A stretch of 64,000 nt of DNA from Forficula auricularia (GCA_024734495.1 JALMQS010000085.1:14112048-14176047); one strand, 5' to 3'; positions 12,028 through 22,366 are shown, counted from the first letter of the stretch. Notes: generated by a model not told the origin, from the sequence alone. Program-made: numbers and translations.

Positions 12028-12436
12028 CCTGGAGTCACCGAGCGATACTCAGCAACTTTTTGCGCTTCAGTTAAAAGTTATATATTAATATTATTTTTAA
12101 TTTAAAATTGTGATAAAAACCACCCCGCCACCCCACCCACCTCCTGAACCCACCCCCATACCAGCCCCGCTATGCCCCTAGACCCCCGCCCCATACCGCA
12201 CTTTTTTATTGAGATTTTTATCTATAAATAATTACTTTAAGAAAAGATCAATTAAGATGAAATTTGTCGAGGTCCAGACCTAGCCAGATCGTTTTCTCAT
12301 CCTCAAAACTTGTTAATAGAGTTGGTTTCATCAAAATCAGTAGAGCCGTTTTCAAAATAGAACAAAGTTACAAATATATATATATATACAAACAAATATA
12401 TATATATAAACAATTTTTGCTCGTTTAATAAGAGTA
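12028..12436 (+). repeat. dispersed repeat, CACCGAGC hairpin family, copy B
   Basis: It begins CCTGGAGTCACCGAGCGATA and ends with two (AT)n runs followed by TTTTTGCTCGTTTAATAAGA. The middle has a C-rich stretch near 12120-12190 and the retroelement-like box CAAAATCAGTAGAGCCGTTT. The hairpin is weakened by substitutions. Confidence 0.6.
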
Positions 12437-12439
12437 GAC

Positions 12440-12560
12440 TTAAATTTCCATAAATTTTATTTGTCATTAAATATTTGTGGGTTTTAAAATAATAATTTAA
12501 ATTTCCTAATTTGTATAAATTTTATTTCTCATTAACTATTTGTGGGTTTTAAAAAAATTA
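12440..12560 (+). repeat. two tandem units of a dispersed repeat of about 75 bp
   Basis: ATTAAATATTTGTGGGTTTT and a near-identical unit follow each other, each with an AATTTAAATTTCC box. A single unit lies at about 11955-12025, and two inverted units at 13300-13395. The repeats surround copy B of the hairpin family. Confidence 0.6.
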
Positions 12561-12902
12561 TTTCCTCCTCTATTGAGTCATTTCCCCTTTATTGTAACAA
12601 AACAAATCAAACACATACGTCGCTAAAAAGTTTCACTTAAAAAAAATAAATAAATAACACTTTTATAATATTAAAAGTGAACATTTTCCCACATGGATTG
12701 AATTCTTCCTGTGATTATTAAATCATTAACATCGTTTCCTCAATAAATAATTCTACAAAATTGGAGAAAGAATAATTATTAATTTAGTCAATATTATAAT
12801 TATGTACCTACATTTATCTTAAAATAATTACACCTTTTAAATCAAAATTTCAAATTACATTTAAAATGAATTACTTTGCAAAAACACTTAACCCTCAATA
12901 TA

Positions 12903-13123
12903 GGGGACATCCATAAATTACGTCACACAGTCAGATTTGTGAGAAAAAGTGACAGGGAGCACGGGTATCTTAAAAATTCTACAATTATTAAATTATAAGG
13001 TTTAAAAGGGATAGTATGACGTCAGAAAACAGGGGGGGCAATAAAAATTTGACAGAATGTGACACTAAGGGAGGGGAGTCTAAAAATCTTGAAATTCGTG
13101 TGACGTAATTTATGGACGGCCCC
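12903..13123. mobile_element. MITE with TTACGTCACAC-type ends, copy 2
   Basis: The left end GGGGACATCCATAAATTACG and the right end GTGTGACGTAATTTATGGAC with GGCCCC are inverted. It is shorter than copy 1 at 6887-7247 but shares the interior box TCTAAAAATCTTGAAATTCG. It is non-coding. Confidence 0.75.
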
Positions 13124-14084
13124 TCTATAAAATATCTATTTTGGCTAAATATTAAAAAATATTGTTAGAGATAAAATAATTTTGAAAATATTAACCCCCC
13201 TCGCTGAACCCCGACGACCAAGGAGCTGCATCTCATCTATACTTATTTTAATCGGCTTGCGTGATGACCCCGACATGATTTTTTTAATTTTAAAGTAATA
13301 GTTCATGACAAATAAAATTTATTAAAATTTGGAAATTTAAATTATTTTAAAACCCACTAAGAGTTAATGACAAATAAAATTTGTTAAAATTACGCCCCCT
13401 GGCCAGTAAGATCCCCGCCGAAGGCAGGCTTCGCAGCTGGTGTTACTATATTGTTTTTATTGTTTTATTATTTGTTTTTCCAAATAATTGGAGTCAAAAA
13501 TAATATAAGATAGTTAGAGCAGTTTATTTATTTTATTTTCTTAACACTAATAATAGGGTGACCCCTAATTACAAATGGAGGGTAACAGAAATTAAAAAAT
13601 ATTGACAAAAAAGCACTTGTTTGGCTACGTATTAATTTTAAACAATAATAACACTTATTTTTTAAAGAAATATAAAAATATTCAAATTAAGAATAGAGTC
13701 AAAGGATTTTGCATAGCCGGGTTTTCACTTATATGTAGAATACCGGCAGAAAGACAGAAAGGCAGTCCAAGTTCCACTTTCTAGACTCATAAAGTCAAAT
13801 TACTATTATAATTAAGGAAATAAGAAATTAATAGTTATTTATAACACTAGCTTCAAGGCCGCCTTCGGCGGTGCTGCTTGCAGGGGGCTTCGCCCCTGGA
13901 CCTCCACTTGCTTGGCTGCTTTATTGATGTTTTATTAGTAACAGAGAATAAATATAATTGTTTTATTATAAAGTCTTAAATAGACATAATTTGTGATTCT
14001 ATTTAACTGTAATATACACTCATAACAAATAAGATGAAACAAATATTTAAAATGTATTAAAAATCTCTATTGATAAAAAATTCT
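13124..14084. other. non-coding sequence with inverted repeat units and GC hairpins
   Basis: This holds two inverted units of the 75-bp repeat (13300-13395) and a pair of GC-rich hairpins (13855-13912), listed separately. No gene is supported. The 60-codon frame at 13602 has no support. Confidence 0.5.
13855..13912. repeat. twin GC-rich hairpins with TTCG loops
   Basis: Two adjacent hairpins, CCGCCTTCGGCGG and AGGGGCTTCGCCCCT, both close on a TTCG tetraloop. They stand out in very AT-rich surroundings. A similar short hairpin (GGGGCCGAAGCCCC) occurs near 10530 inside a hAT-like element, so they may be pieces of a mobile element. Confidence 0.55.
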
Positions 14085-14490
14085 CTTATTCTCAAGCTTG
14101 AGTTGTTTATCATAAAAGAATTTAGTCTTATTGATTTTAAGTCGATTCTTCCACGTTTTCAGTAGAGCTTGCCATTAATAGTCAAAACATCAAAAATGGA
14201 ATGCAAAAGGTTATTCCTCTAGTATTAGATAAGAATCGATCGTTATTTTTGATTTTAAGTCGATTCCTCCATGTCTTCAGCAATGGTTACCAATAATAAT
14301 CGAAGGGTCAAAAATCTAATGTAGAATTATTATTCCTCAAGTATTAGATAAGAATCGATTGCTATTTTTGATTTTAAGTTGATTCCTCCATGTCTTCACC
14401 AATGGCTACCAATAAAAACCGAAACGTCAAAAATCGAATGTAGAATTGTTATTCCTCGACTGTTGAATGAGAATCGATCATTATTTTTGA
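14085..14490 (+). repeat. tandem array, 115-121-bp unit, three copies
   Basis: The box GATTTTAAGTCGATTCNTCC recurs near 14136, 14251 and 14372, followed each time by a CTTCAGCAATGG-like box and CTAGTATTAGATAAGAATCG. It is the inverted counterpart of 2160-2390. The array starts with CTCAAGCTTGAG, a perfect 12-bp palindrome that also borders the 2-kb copy. Confidence 0.75.
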
Positions 14491-16106
14491 AATAAAGTCA
14501 ACATCAGGCGCGGATCCAGACCTCTGATTTGGGTGGGGGGGGGGGGCGGTCGCCGGTATATCTACTTTTGATATGAATCTATCTGATTAATAATAAAGGA
14601 ATAAACATATTAATATTTCAAATGAATTTGGATAAAGTTTAGCAACGATCCGTTGCAGTTTATTTAACTAAATAACAATTTTTGAGTTCATCAATTTAAT
14701 TGTCAAATTAATATTTGTGGGATTTAAAATTCATTGTAATTAAGTACCTTGAGGACCACAAAAAAGGTCATACTTATATAGTTTTTTGTAAAATTTTATT
14801 TTAAAAAGTACTTTATTTTAGAATAAGATAGTACATTGGATAAAGTTTAGCAACGATCCGTTGCAGTTTATTTTTTTAATTTTTTTTTTAATGTACTTTA
14901 AAAAAAATAGATAGTTTTTTTAAATCTTTGTTGCATTATTAAATTCTTCTTCAACGATAATGTGGTTAGATCTCTTTTATCTATGCTATTAAGATAACAT
15001 CTCAAAAATGTGACAGATAGGGCTGCCAACACAAAGTTAGTTTGCTATTTAGTTATTTTATTGTTTGGCAAGCTATGTTGGCAATTCAGATTTGGTTTCA
15101 GTTTTCCGTGAATTTTCCAATTTTCCGGGCAACTTTTCGGATTTTTTTTACATATTAACCTGAAATGGACTATTACGAACATTTAAAAAAAAAATTAGCC
15201 AAATCGGCCCAGGCATTTGAGAGATCTGCGCTTACAAAGAAAAAGAAATTCATTTTTATTATATAGACTACAAGTGAAAATACATTCAGAGTTTATTCAT
15301 TAGAGTAAATATATTCGTATAAATTGATAAATAGTTGATATTTAAATAAATAAATAAATAAATGTTCATTTCTATAATGGGAAAACTTTACTGTGACGTA
15401 TAAATAAAATCACTGTATGCATTACTCACTAATATCTAACAAAATAAAATATTTTTTCCACTCCTTATCAAAATTTTATTTATTAGAATTCATTGCTGCC
15501 AATGCAATATTTTATATTTTACTAGAACTTTAATCACTAGTTATTTTAAAAATATATGTTATTTTTTTCATCCTCAATTTTTGGATATTAATTTAAAATT
15601 ACAATTTAAAAAAAAAAATAGCTAAAATCTTATTTCATGATTTTGATTTGTATTTCTTATTACGATTGTCTCAAAGAATGCCCTATAATAACGTTTTTGG
15701 CACTTGAGCATGGTTTCCTAAGGGGTGGCAGACTTTCTGACCTTCGTTTGAAATTCCCGAATAAATTAAATAAATAAATAAATCTTTATTCCTCAGCCTG
15801 GCTTAGAGGAATAAGTCCTTGGTGGCTAGGTCAGCCAAATATCAATACAATTCAACTATAACAAAAAAAGAGTAGAAATGTATGGTCATTAACAAATAAT
15901 AACATGACCATAGATTTCCATCAAAAGACAAAAGTAATTTAAAAATTCCGCGCAAAAACCCGATACCAGGAGCAAACGGCGCATTAACCATACTGACATT
16001 TGTCATAAGTTATTTAGGAAACCTGGTAAAACCTTAACAAGGATAGTAATAATAATAAATACCCTAATAAAACGTTTTTGCTTTTTGGCACTTGAGTAGG
16101 GTTCTC
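14491..16106. other. AT-rich non-coding sequence with a direct repeat
   Basis: A 38-bp sequence (GGATAAAGTTTAGCAACGAT and on) occurs at 14628-14665 and again at 14836-14874. A hAT-like start, CAGGCGCGGATCCAGA, with a long G run lies near 14506. (AAAT)n runs at about 15344-15363 and 15763-15782 border what look like retroelement 3' ends on the minus strand. No gene. Confidence 0.5.
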
Positions 16107-16109
16107 TAA

Positions 16110-16306
16110 GGGCCGGTTGTATGTCGAAAAGTAAATGCTTTTTACCACTAACAAACGATAGATGGTAAATGGAGGCACTGGGATGGCCAATCAGATGGCA
16201 GGCACTTTCAGTGCCGGTCATCTGATTGGCCATCCCAGTGCCTCCATTTACCATCTATCGTTTGTTAGTGGTAAAAAGCATTTACTCTGCGACATACAAC
16301 CGGCCC
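16110..16306. mobile_element. Harbinger-like palindromic MITE, copy 1
   Basis: This 197-bp element is an almost perfect palindrome: GGGCCGGTTGTATGTCG and the inverse at the right end. The flanking TAA (16107-16109 and 16307-16309) is a 3-bp TWA-type target duplication, typical of PIF/Harbinger elements. The open frame across it (16003-16254) is a by-product of the palindrome. Related copies are at 44139, 48115 and 52568. Confidence 0.85.
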
Positions 16307-16309
16307 TAA

Positions 16310-17165
16310 GAGGGTGGCAGCCTTTCTGACCTTCAATTAAAATTCACGAATAAGATCTTTGAAGACCTTTGTAAATTCTAATTTTGAAATGACTTTATCC
16401 TGTTCGATTACTAGAATTTTACAAAGAAACAAATTTTCCCTAAAATTTGAAAAATTACTTGTTTTTAATTCAAATGCCACACTGTTAAAAAAATTGTGAA
16501 TTTACTATATATTTACAATACAAATAGATAGGAAATTTAAGATTTCGTATAGTAAAAAAAATACTACCTATATTATATTGGTAAAATCACATTTACCCGC
16601 TGATTGCAAAAATACAAAAATAAATTGTAACTTTATTTTTTTATTGTATTTAATTATTAAAAAATATGTTGAAAGATAATATTACTAAAAAGTTTTGAGG
16701 CCGGACTTCCCATTTTTTATAGTAAAATTATATAAGAAATTTTTAACAGTGCCATTTAATATTGATATTTCGATAGATACAATACAACGTTACACAATTA
16801 ACAATATGTTCGAAAATAAATTTTTTTCTCCCCAAAGTTATTATACAGAAAAAAAGACAATCGTCTAATTAAACTAATAATTGTCTTAATTATACTATAT
16901 CTAGCGTTTATGTATTTTTCAATGAAACTGATTACACAAGAGTTAACTCTCATTACGAATAGACAAGCATAGCTGGGTCATGCATGATTCAGATAAAATG
17001 AGTCGGAATTCACTCGCGTTTATTTTTTTTTATATATAAATATTATTTACTATTATTTATTTATTTATTATAAAATAATGCTCTGAGTTGGATACCTCGT
17101 AGAGCAGATAAAAAGAAATACAGAAATTGTTAACAAGTAGAATAGCAAGTCTCTCTCAATATATA
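16310..17165. other. AT-rich non-coding sequence
   Basis: No gene, structured RNA or clear repeat seen. Confidence 0.55.
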
Positions 17166-17173
17166 ATCTATAA

Positions 17174-18119
17174 CAGGGGTTCCAACCTTTTTGCACCTGC
17201 GTACCACTTGACTTTTTGAGAAATTTTGTCGTACCAACAGACCTAAATATTTTAATAAACGTATAATATTTACTCTCCTAAAAGTGTTCAAAGGCTTTTT
17301 CAATTAAATTCCCGAGAAAACTTCATATTTAATGGCTAGATATTTGTTTATTTATAACATGCTTATAATAAAGGAGAAATAAAAAGATTAAAATGGTATT
17401 AATTTACAGTTTTATTTATTACCCATAGGTCTAAGAACATACAAATAAAAAATTAGTACAAACTCAGCAAAAAATTAATCATCATACAAAATATACTTTT
17501 ATAGTCTTTAGTGCGAAACTTGTTGCTGTTTGCCTGTGATTAAAATATCAACATTAGGAGTAATGGAACTTATCTTCACTCTTAAGTCCTCTTCAACACT
17601 TATTCTGCTTCTATGTTTATTTTTTAAGTACAAGAGTTCAGAAAATCCACTCTCACACAAGTAACTCGTAACAAATGGCATAAAAAATAGCAGAGCTTGT
17701 CGGAAGATCAAAAGGTACTCGGTTTTACATCCGATCCGAAGTTAATTAAAGATTTCTCTTTAAAATAATCTTTCATGGAACTATCTTCCGTAAGATCGAT
17801 AAAACTTTCTTTTAGTTCCAATTTATTTGGTGAGGTTCCCGAAAAAGGTTTTCTGATCCAGTCCACTTTTTGAATAATCTTCAGAGAAATACTTCTTAAA
17901 GCTTTTTTGAAGGCCTTCCAAGTGAACAATGATATCTGCAACCACATCTGGCGTTGGAGATATTCCATTTTCTTCAAAAAATAATAATAGAGTGGGAAAT
18001 GCAAACAAATTCTCCTCCTATATTTGTGAACAAAACAGAAGCTATTAATAGCTTGTTGCTCACATCACTCACGCGTACCACCTGAAACGTTCCCGCGTAC
18101 CACCGGTTGGGAACCCCTG
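17174..18119 (-). mobile_element. hAT transposon relic with 8-bp target duplication
   Basis: The ends are CAGGGGTTCCAACC and the inverse GGTTGGGAACCCCTG, with CGCGTACCAC-type subterminal repeats. A perfect 8-bp duplication, ATCTATAA, flanks the element (17166-17173, 18120-18127), the hAT hallmark. The element is about 0.95 kb and keeps only the C-terminal part of the transposase on the minus strand, so it is an internally deleted, non-autonomous copy. Confidence 0.9.
17511..18008 (-). pseudogene. hAT transposase C-terminal fragment
   Basis: Two minus-strand frames cover the end of a hAT transposase. The upstream part has WIRKPFSG and an acidic ...LTEDSSMKD segment. The downstream part has the dimerisation block FVTSYLCESGFSELL, then NKHRSRISVEEDLRV and the usual C-terminal ...QQQVSH. 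They lie in different frames around 17708, so at least one frameshift or deletion separates them. The N-terminal zinc finger and the DD catalytic part are absent. Known members of this hAT group resemble ZBED5/SCAND3-type proteins. The copy cannot encode an active enzyme. Confidence 0.85.
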
Positions 18120-18398
18120 ATCTATAACATTATCTGATATTTAATATTCTATCATTTATTATTTCTTACTGAACTATTGTACAATAAATATTAAAAAAAA
18201 AAAATTCCAATGAAAAATGAAAAACTTACTATAATTAATTATTTTCCATTTTGGAAATATTTACCAAAAATACATGAATAGTGGAAAAAAAATATTTTCG
18301 TTTAAATTTTATTTATTTTCTTAGAAAGACGGGCTGGTAAGCGAAATAAGTAGGTTATAATTTATAATGAAAGGCAGTCCATAAATTATTTAAATTTT

Positions 18399-18453
18399 AT
18401 TCAATTTTCGACGCTTTGGAGACTTTTTTCTCTCCTTCTTCAGGGTATTGAAT
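18399..18453 (-). ncRNA. hammerhead ribozyme motif, type I layout, GAAA box damaged
   Basis: Read on minus: stem I strand ATTCAAT, then CCTGAAGA (core CTGANGA intact), stem II GGAGA with loop GAAAAAAG and TCTCC, then AAAGCGTC where GAAACGTC is expected, then GAAAATTGAAT whose last seven bases pair with the first stem I strand. The architecture is that of a type I hammerhead. The change of the invariant G in GAAA predicts loss of activity. Confidence 0.7.
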
Positions 18454-18461
18454 CAATAACT

Positions 18462-18516
18462 ATTCAATACCTTGAAGAAGGAGAGAAAAAAGTCTCCGAA
18501 ACGTCGAAAATTGAAT
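18462..18516 (+). ncRNA. hammerhead ribozyme motif, type I layout, CTGA box damaged
   Basis: Same design as the opposite arm. GGAGA/TCTCC stem II and GAAACGTC are intact, and ATTCAAT/ATTGAAT form stem I, but the first core box reads CCTTGAAGA, with an extra T in CTGAAGA. The arm therefore carries a different lesion from its partner. Confidence 0.7.
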
Positions 18517-18563
18517 AAAATTTAAATGATTTATGGACTTCCTTTCATTATAACCTACTTATT

Positions 18564-19867
18564 TTCATTTAAATATTAAAAAATAGGATTAAATCAAATT
18601 CCTAATGGATACACTTTGCCTTTATAATATAGCTTCCTTTTTCAACTAATTTTTATTAAAAGTAGATTCCCTATTCTAATTTTATTTATTTATTTATTTA
18701 TTTATGAAATCATTTCAAGAAATTTTAATTTAAACAATAAAAATATAATTAGTCTTTTAAAGAAAACAAAATTTCAGTTTTTTGCCCGTAATCGATAAAA
18801 ATTAAAACTAAAATTACTTAATTATAATTTAAAGATAAATAAATAAATAGGAATGTTTTTTATTTATTTAATTTCAAAAATCACTAAAGAAAATCAAATT
18901 TTATTTTTGACCCAAATCGTGAAAATTCTAAAAATAAATTAAAATCAGTGGCGTGCGGTGGATGCACCGCATCCCTAAAATTTCGAACATTTAGAGTATT
19001 TTCATAAATATCGACTTCAAAATTTCAGGAAGATCTTTAAATTTTCAAATTATATCCGTTATATTTCTATAAAAAAAAACATTTTTTTGTTTTGAAAAGT
19101 ATTTTGGTTCTCGAAATGAAATAAAATTGTTGCAAGGGGCAATGAAAATAAATGATTTTCCGAAAAGGGTGCGGATAGAAGGTTTGTGAAGTCCCTGCCT
19201 GGTATTTCCACATTTTATTAAATTTTAAATACTTATTTTCCTATTCTTTATCTATTCTACATATATAGGTACTTCTCTTTTAAATAAGAATTGACTCAAG
19301 TCCTGCTGGGGCACTCTAAAACCCCACCTGCAAATAATTAGAGATTATTAACGAAGGAGTGCAGCAACTGTATCGAATGGTAATTGACCCCGAAGGCATC
19401 TGTTTGTCAATTGACAGATGGTCTGGTGCCTTCCCTACCTACCTACTCTGTTAGTTGCTCTTATCACCTCTAATCGAAAAATGTGTTCATTTGTTTTTAC
19501 TCGTGTACAAAAATATTAATTAAATTTCTAATATAGATAACTTTTCGACCAAGTTCAATTCTTTTTTTCTTGAGTTGCGAATAAAAATAAAATTTGCACA
19601 TTTTAGAGAGAACAAGTAAATTGAGAGCCTATTTATGGAAAAAATAGCTTGGTTAAAAATAATGTTTTTTTATTTGAAAGATCGTCCCTAATGGTGTATT
19701 TTGAGAATCAGCCTTTTCGTAAAATCAAATATAATTTATTAATTTTTCTCCATAAGTAACTAGATTAAATATTTTCGATTAAAAATTTTCCCTATTAGTA
19801 GGTATATGCAACAAAGTTTCACCCTCTAATTTTAGAGTTACCTTCATAAAATAAGTTGATCTCGAGA
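18564..19867. other. AT-rich non-coding sequence with one hAT-like MITE start
   Basis: Apart from the CAGTGGCGTGCGG element at 18946, nothing coding is visible. GC is higher around 19300-19460 but the frames are short. Confidence 0.5.
18946..19190 (+). mobile_element. hAT-like MITE, CAGTGGCG family, copy 1
   Basis: The left end CAGTGGCGTGCGGTGGATGC and the box CATCCCTAAAATTTCGAA match the element at 24991 (CGTCCCTAAAATTTCAAAA). The right end is not clear; the limit given is where similarity fades. Confidence 0.45.
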
Positions 19868-19875
19868 GTGTGGGT

Positions 19876-20822
19876 CAAGGGCGTAGCCATGGGGGGGGGG
19901 GGGGTCAGAACCCTCCCCCCAAGGGCAGGGCTCATGTGATGAGTAATGGCAACGACAAACTGTTTCTTATGGCAAACTAACTGTAATTAAATATATTTCA
20001 TATGTTTAATAAAGAATTAAGTTCTTTTTAACCGACTTCAAAAAAGGAGGAGGTTCTCTATTCGTCTGAATTTTTTTTTTTTTTAGTGTCTATGTTACCT
20101 CATATCTCCGCCAATTGTGAACCGATTTTGAAATTTTTTTGCATTGGGTTCAGTCTATCTTCTGATTGGTCCCATTTTTTTTAATTGGTATTAGACCTTT
20201 TTTGTTAGGTTTGTTCAGGCTTAACTTCTTTGTTTATGAACCGATTTCGATTATTCTTTTTTTATTGGAAAGGGGGTATCTTAGGGATGGTGTCATATTA
20301 ATTTGGTCATGTTCTGATGATATAAACACTATTAATAACATCACTAAAAAGAGAAAAATAAAAATAATTTTTAAGAAAAAATTAAATGCAACAAATAAAA
20401 TACACTAAAAGGTATAAAATAAATATTAGTTACAACTAAACGACGAAATATTAACATGAAATTGCTTTTTGAAGTCGGTACCAAACAAACTATACCTATA
20501 AGCGAGCGTACCCCCAGATCTAATAAGTAAGATCCGTCGAGTGCGATTCATAAAAGGTATATGTTTGGCACTCGACTTCAAAAAGTAATTTCATGTTAAT
20601 ATTTCGTCGTTTAGTTGTAACTAAATAAGATAATAATTATTTTATACCTTTTAGTGTATTTTGTTTGTTGCATTTAATTTTTTGAAGTCGGTTTAATTTT
20701 TTTCTTAAAAATTATTTTTATTAATTTCTTGAAGTCCCTATTTGTTTCAATAAAAAAAATTCCCACTAAATATTTTGCTTTGATGATTGACCCCCCATGA
20801 AAATTTTCTGGCTACGCCACTG
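19876..20822. mobile_element. composite hAT-like element with nested ACCGACTTC repeat
   Basis: The left end CAAGGGCGTAGCCATGGGGG and the right end TGGCTACGCCACTG are inverted, and the flanks GTGTGGGT (19868-19875) and GTGTCGGT (20823-20830) agree at seven of eight positions, an 8-bp hAT-type duplication. A second repeat (20031-20692) has been inserted inside. No transposase frame. Confidence 0.8.
20031..20692 (+). mobile_element. ACCGACTTC-type dispersed repeat, copy 2
   Basis: It aligns with 8811-9530 over the leading block (AGGAGGAGGTTCTCTATTCG, GTGAACCGATTTTGAAATTT) and the inner palindrome. The first inner arm has lost its ACCGACTTC start. The spacer between inner arms (20480-20570) is the reverse complement of the spacer in copy 1, with a diverged middle. 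Confidence 0.85.
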
Positions 20823-20830
20823 GTGTCGGT

Positions 20831-21480
20831 ACCTTATATCTTCCAAAATACTATTTTAAAAAATATCAAATTCGTTCTTATTTGTCGTTAATATAGGAGA
20901 GAATGAGCGAATTTGTTAAATTTTTAGATAATTTTAAGCTAAGTGACTTCTAAACGTTTTCATGTAGAAAACCCCATTTAAAATGACAGAATTTAGGGCG
21001 CTCTCAAGTTATCATTATAAAATGTATTAAATTAAAAAAAAAATAGCTTAATTTTACCCCAGGGACACCCCAAATATTTTTTCATAAATTCACCCTCTCC
21101 CAAATAAAATCATTCATAAAACATTTATACGATTCTTGATTCTCAGGAAAATGAATTCATAGACTGCTCTTCTCCAAGTCTGACTGTCTATCCAAAAAAT
21201 GAACATTTTAAATTTGTTTCAATTACTATTTGATTTTTAAAATATAAATATTAACTAACTTTTATTTTAAAATTATTGAAAAAAAGTGGTAATCTCATTT
21301 GCTGAATTTAAGAGGGATTGTAAGTAAATCATCCACTCAAAAGATTACCATATAATTCTGCCATTTTTTGTTTCTTGGTTTTCGAATATCGATTAGAAAA
21401 AAAATTCTCCAAATAAAGTAAGTGCTGGATTAATTGTATTTCTAAAACGTGATTTTTGTTTACACTGCTCACGTTAATAA
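20831..21480. other. AT-rich non-coding sequence with a dispersed repeat
   Basis: 21320-21360 (TGCTGAATTTAAGAGGGATT and following bases) resembles 23380-23440. No gene. Confidence 0.45.
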
Positions 21481-21800
21481 CCGGCTTATTTTTTTTTTGT
21501 ATTCTTGTCGAGTAGGTATGATTTCTTGGGATTGGCGATGACACTGTTGAGTGGCTGAACCAGAAGGAGCCAAGTTGGGTGTTTTTCTTGTTCATTGTTC
21601 TTGCTGGACCAGAGAGAGGAGGGAGGCTCATCTGGGTTACCTTGACTGCTCTCTCCAAGTTTGTCTGTATGTCTGTCCCAGGCACTCCCAGCCACAAGAC
21701 AACCTCACAGAAGACTCGTTCTCTTCTGTTCTCTTGGCTCACTGTCCATCAAGTCTTTCCTTTGCTGCAGAACCAATCCCACCGATAACACTTTCCTCTT
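21481..21800. other. GC-richer block, possible exon or unknown repeat
   Basis: The block has balanced base composition and overlapping open frames on both strands (137 codons on minus at 21329-21742, 83 on plus at 21551-21802). A minus-strand GTGAGC near 21728 would fit a splice donor, but no matching acceptor is clear. No translation shows a recognisable domain. It could be an exon, an untranslated region or a fragment of a mobile element. Confidence 0.25.
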
Positions 21801-22004
21801 AATTTCTAGATTATTTTGCCTGCATTTTTATCCCCTATTTAACTTCTCTACCACATATATTATACTTAGCTAACTGATATTTTAATTATATATTTAAATA
21901 TATATTATAATTGAATGTAATGGAAGGCAGCCCAGAGGTAGTGAGGAAAGAAAAAATTAACACATATAAAATAAGGTGTAATTTATTGAAATCCTTCCTC
22001 CTTT

Positions 22005-22059
22005 CCTTTCAAACCGACGTTTCGGAGGATTTTTCCCTCCTTCTTCAGGGTTTCAAAGG
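22005..22059 (-). ncRNA. hammerhead ribozyme, type I, core intact
   Basis: Read on minus: CCTTTGAAACC, CTGAAGA, AGGAGG-GAAAAA-TCCTCC, GAAACGTC, GGTTTGAAAGG. The two outer strands pair at ten of eleven positions (stem I), with G-C next to the cleavage site. Stem II is GGAGG/CCTCC. The conserved CTGANGA and GAAA boxes and the cleavage triplet GTC are all present. Stem III is reduced to self-complementary ACGT, so a single molecule would have almost no stem III but two molecules could share one. This fits the minimal hammerheads known from Penelope-like retroelements. It is the best ribozyme candidate in the window. Confidence 0.85.
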
Positions 22060-22084
22060 GTCAATGAATGAAACAAATATTGAC

Positions 22085-22139
22085 CCTTTGAAACCACGAA
22101 GAAGGAGGGAAAAATCCTCCGAAACGTTGGTTTGAAAGG
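22085..22139 (+). ncRNA. hammerhead motif, inactivated partner arm
   Basis: This is the inverted counterpart of 22005-22059, with the same stem I and stem II. The core box reads ACGAAGA instead of CTGAAGA and the cleavage triplet is GTT. The core change should abolish cleavage. Confidence 0.75.
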
Positions 22140-22366
22140 AAAGGAGGAAGGATTCCAATAAATTACACCTTATTTGATATGTGTTAATTTTTTCTTTCCT
22201 CACTACCTCTGGGCTGCCTTCCATTACATTCAATTAAAATTTCTACCAGTCCGTCTCTCTCCAGAGAAAATTTCGTTGCAAAAAAATATAATATTATAGT
22301 CTTAATTATAACATTTAAATACAATTTCTTTGAAAACATTCACTAAATACCTAAGCGTTTAGTCAA

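Larger units (their letters stand above)
18344..18563. mobile_element. palindromic element with two hammerhead-type motifs
   Basis: The 220-bp palindrome has arms of about 107 bp and an 8-base centre. Each arm, read on its own strand, contains a hammerhead-type motif followed by GAATAAAATTTAAAT and a TTATGGAC tail. The lesions in the two arms differ (see the two ncRNA entries). Confidence 0.85.
21909..22235. mobile_element. palindromic element with a well-formed hammerhead ribozyme
   Basis: This 327-bp palindrome has arms of about 150 bp that are nearly identical inverted copies (AATTGAATGTAATGGAAGGC at both outer ends). Each arm carries a hammerhead motif and a 3' tail with AATAAATTACACCTTATTT. 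The minus-strand arm keeps all core residues; the plus-strand arm does not. Confidence 0.85.

Noticed and set aside
16003..16254. 83-codon frame on minus
   Set aside because: It lies almost wholly in the palindromic MITE at 16110-16306 and is explained by that.
21911..22233. Matching open frames on both strands starting MNVMEGSPEV
   Set aside because: Identical N-termini on opposite strands simply reflect the palindrome; the content is ribozyme and tail, not protein.
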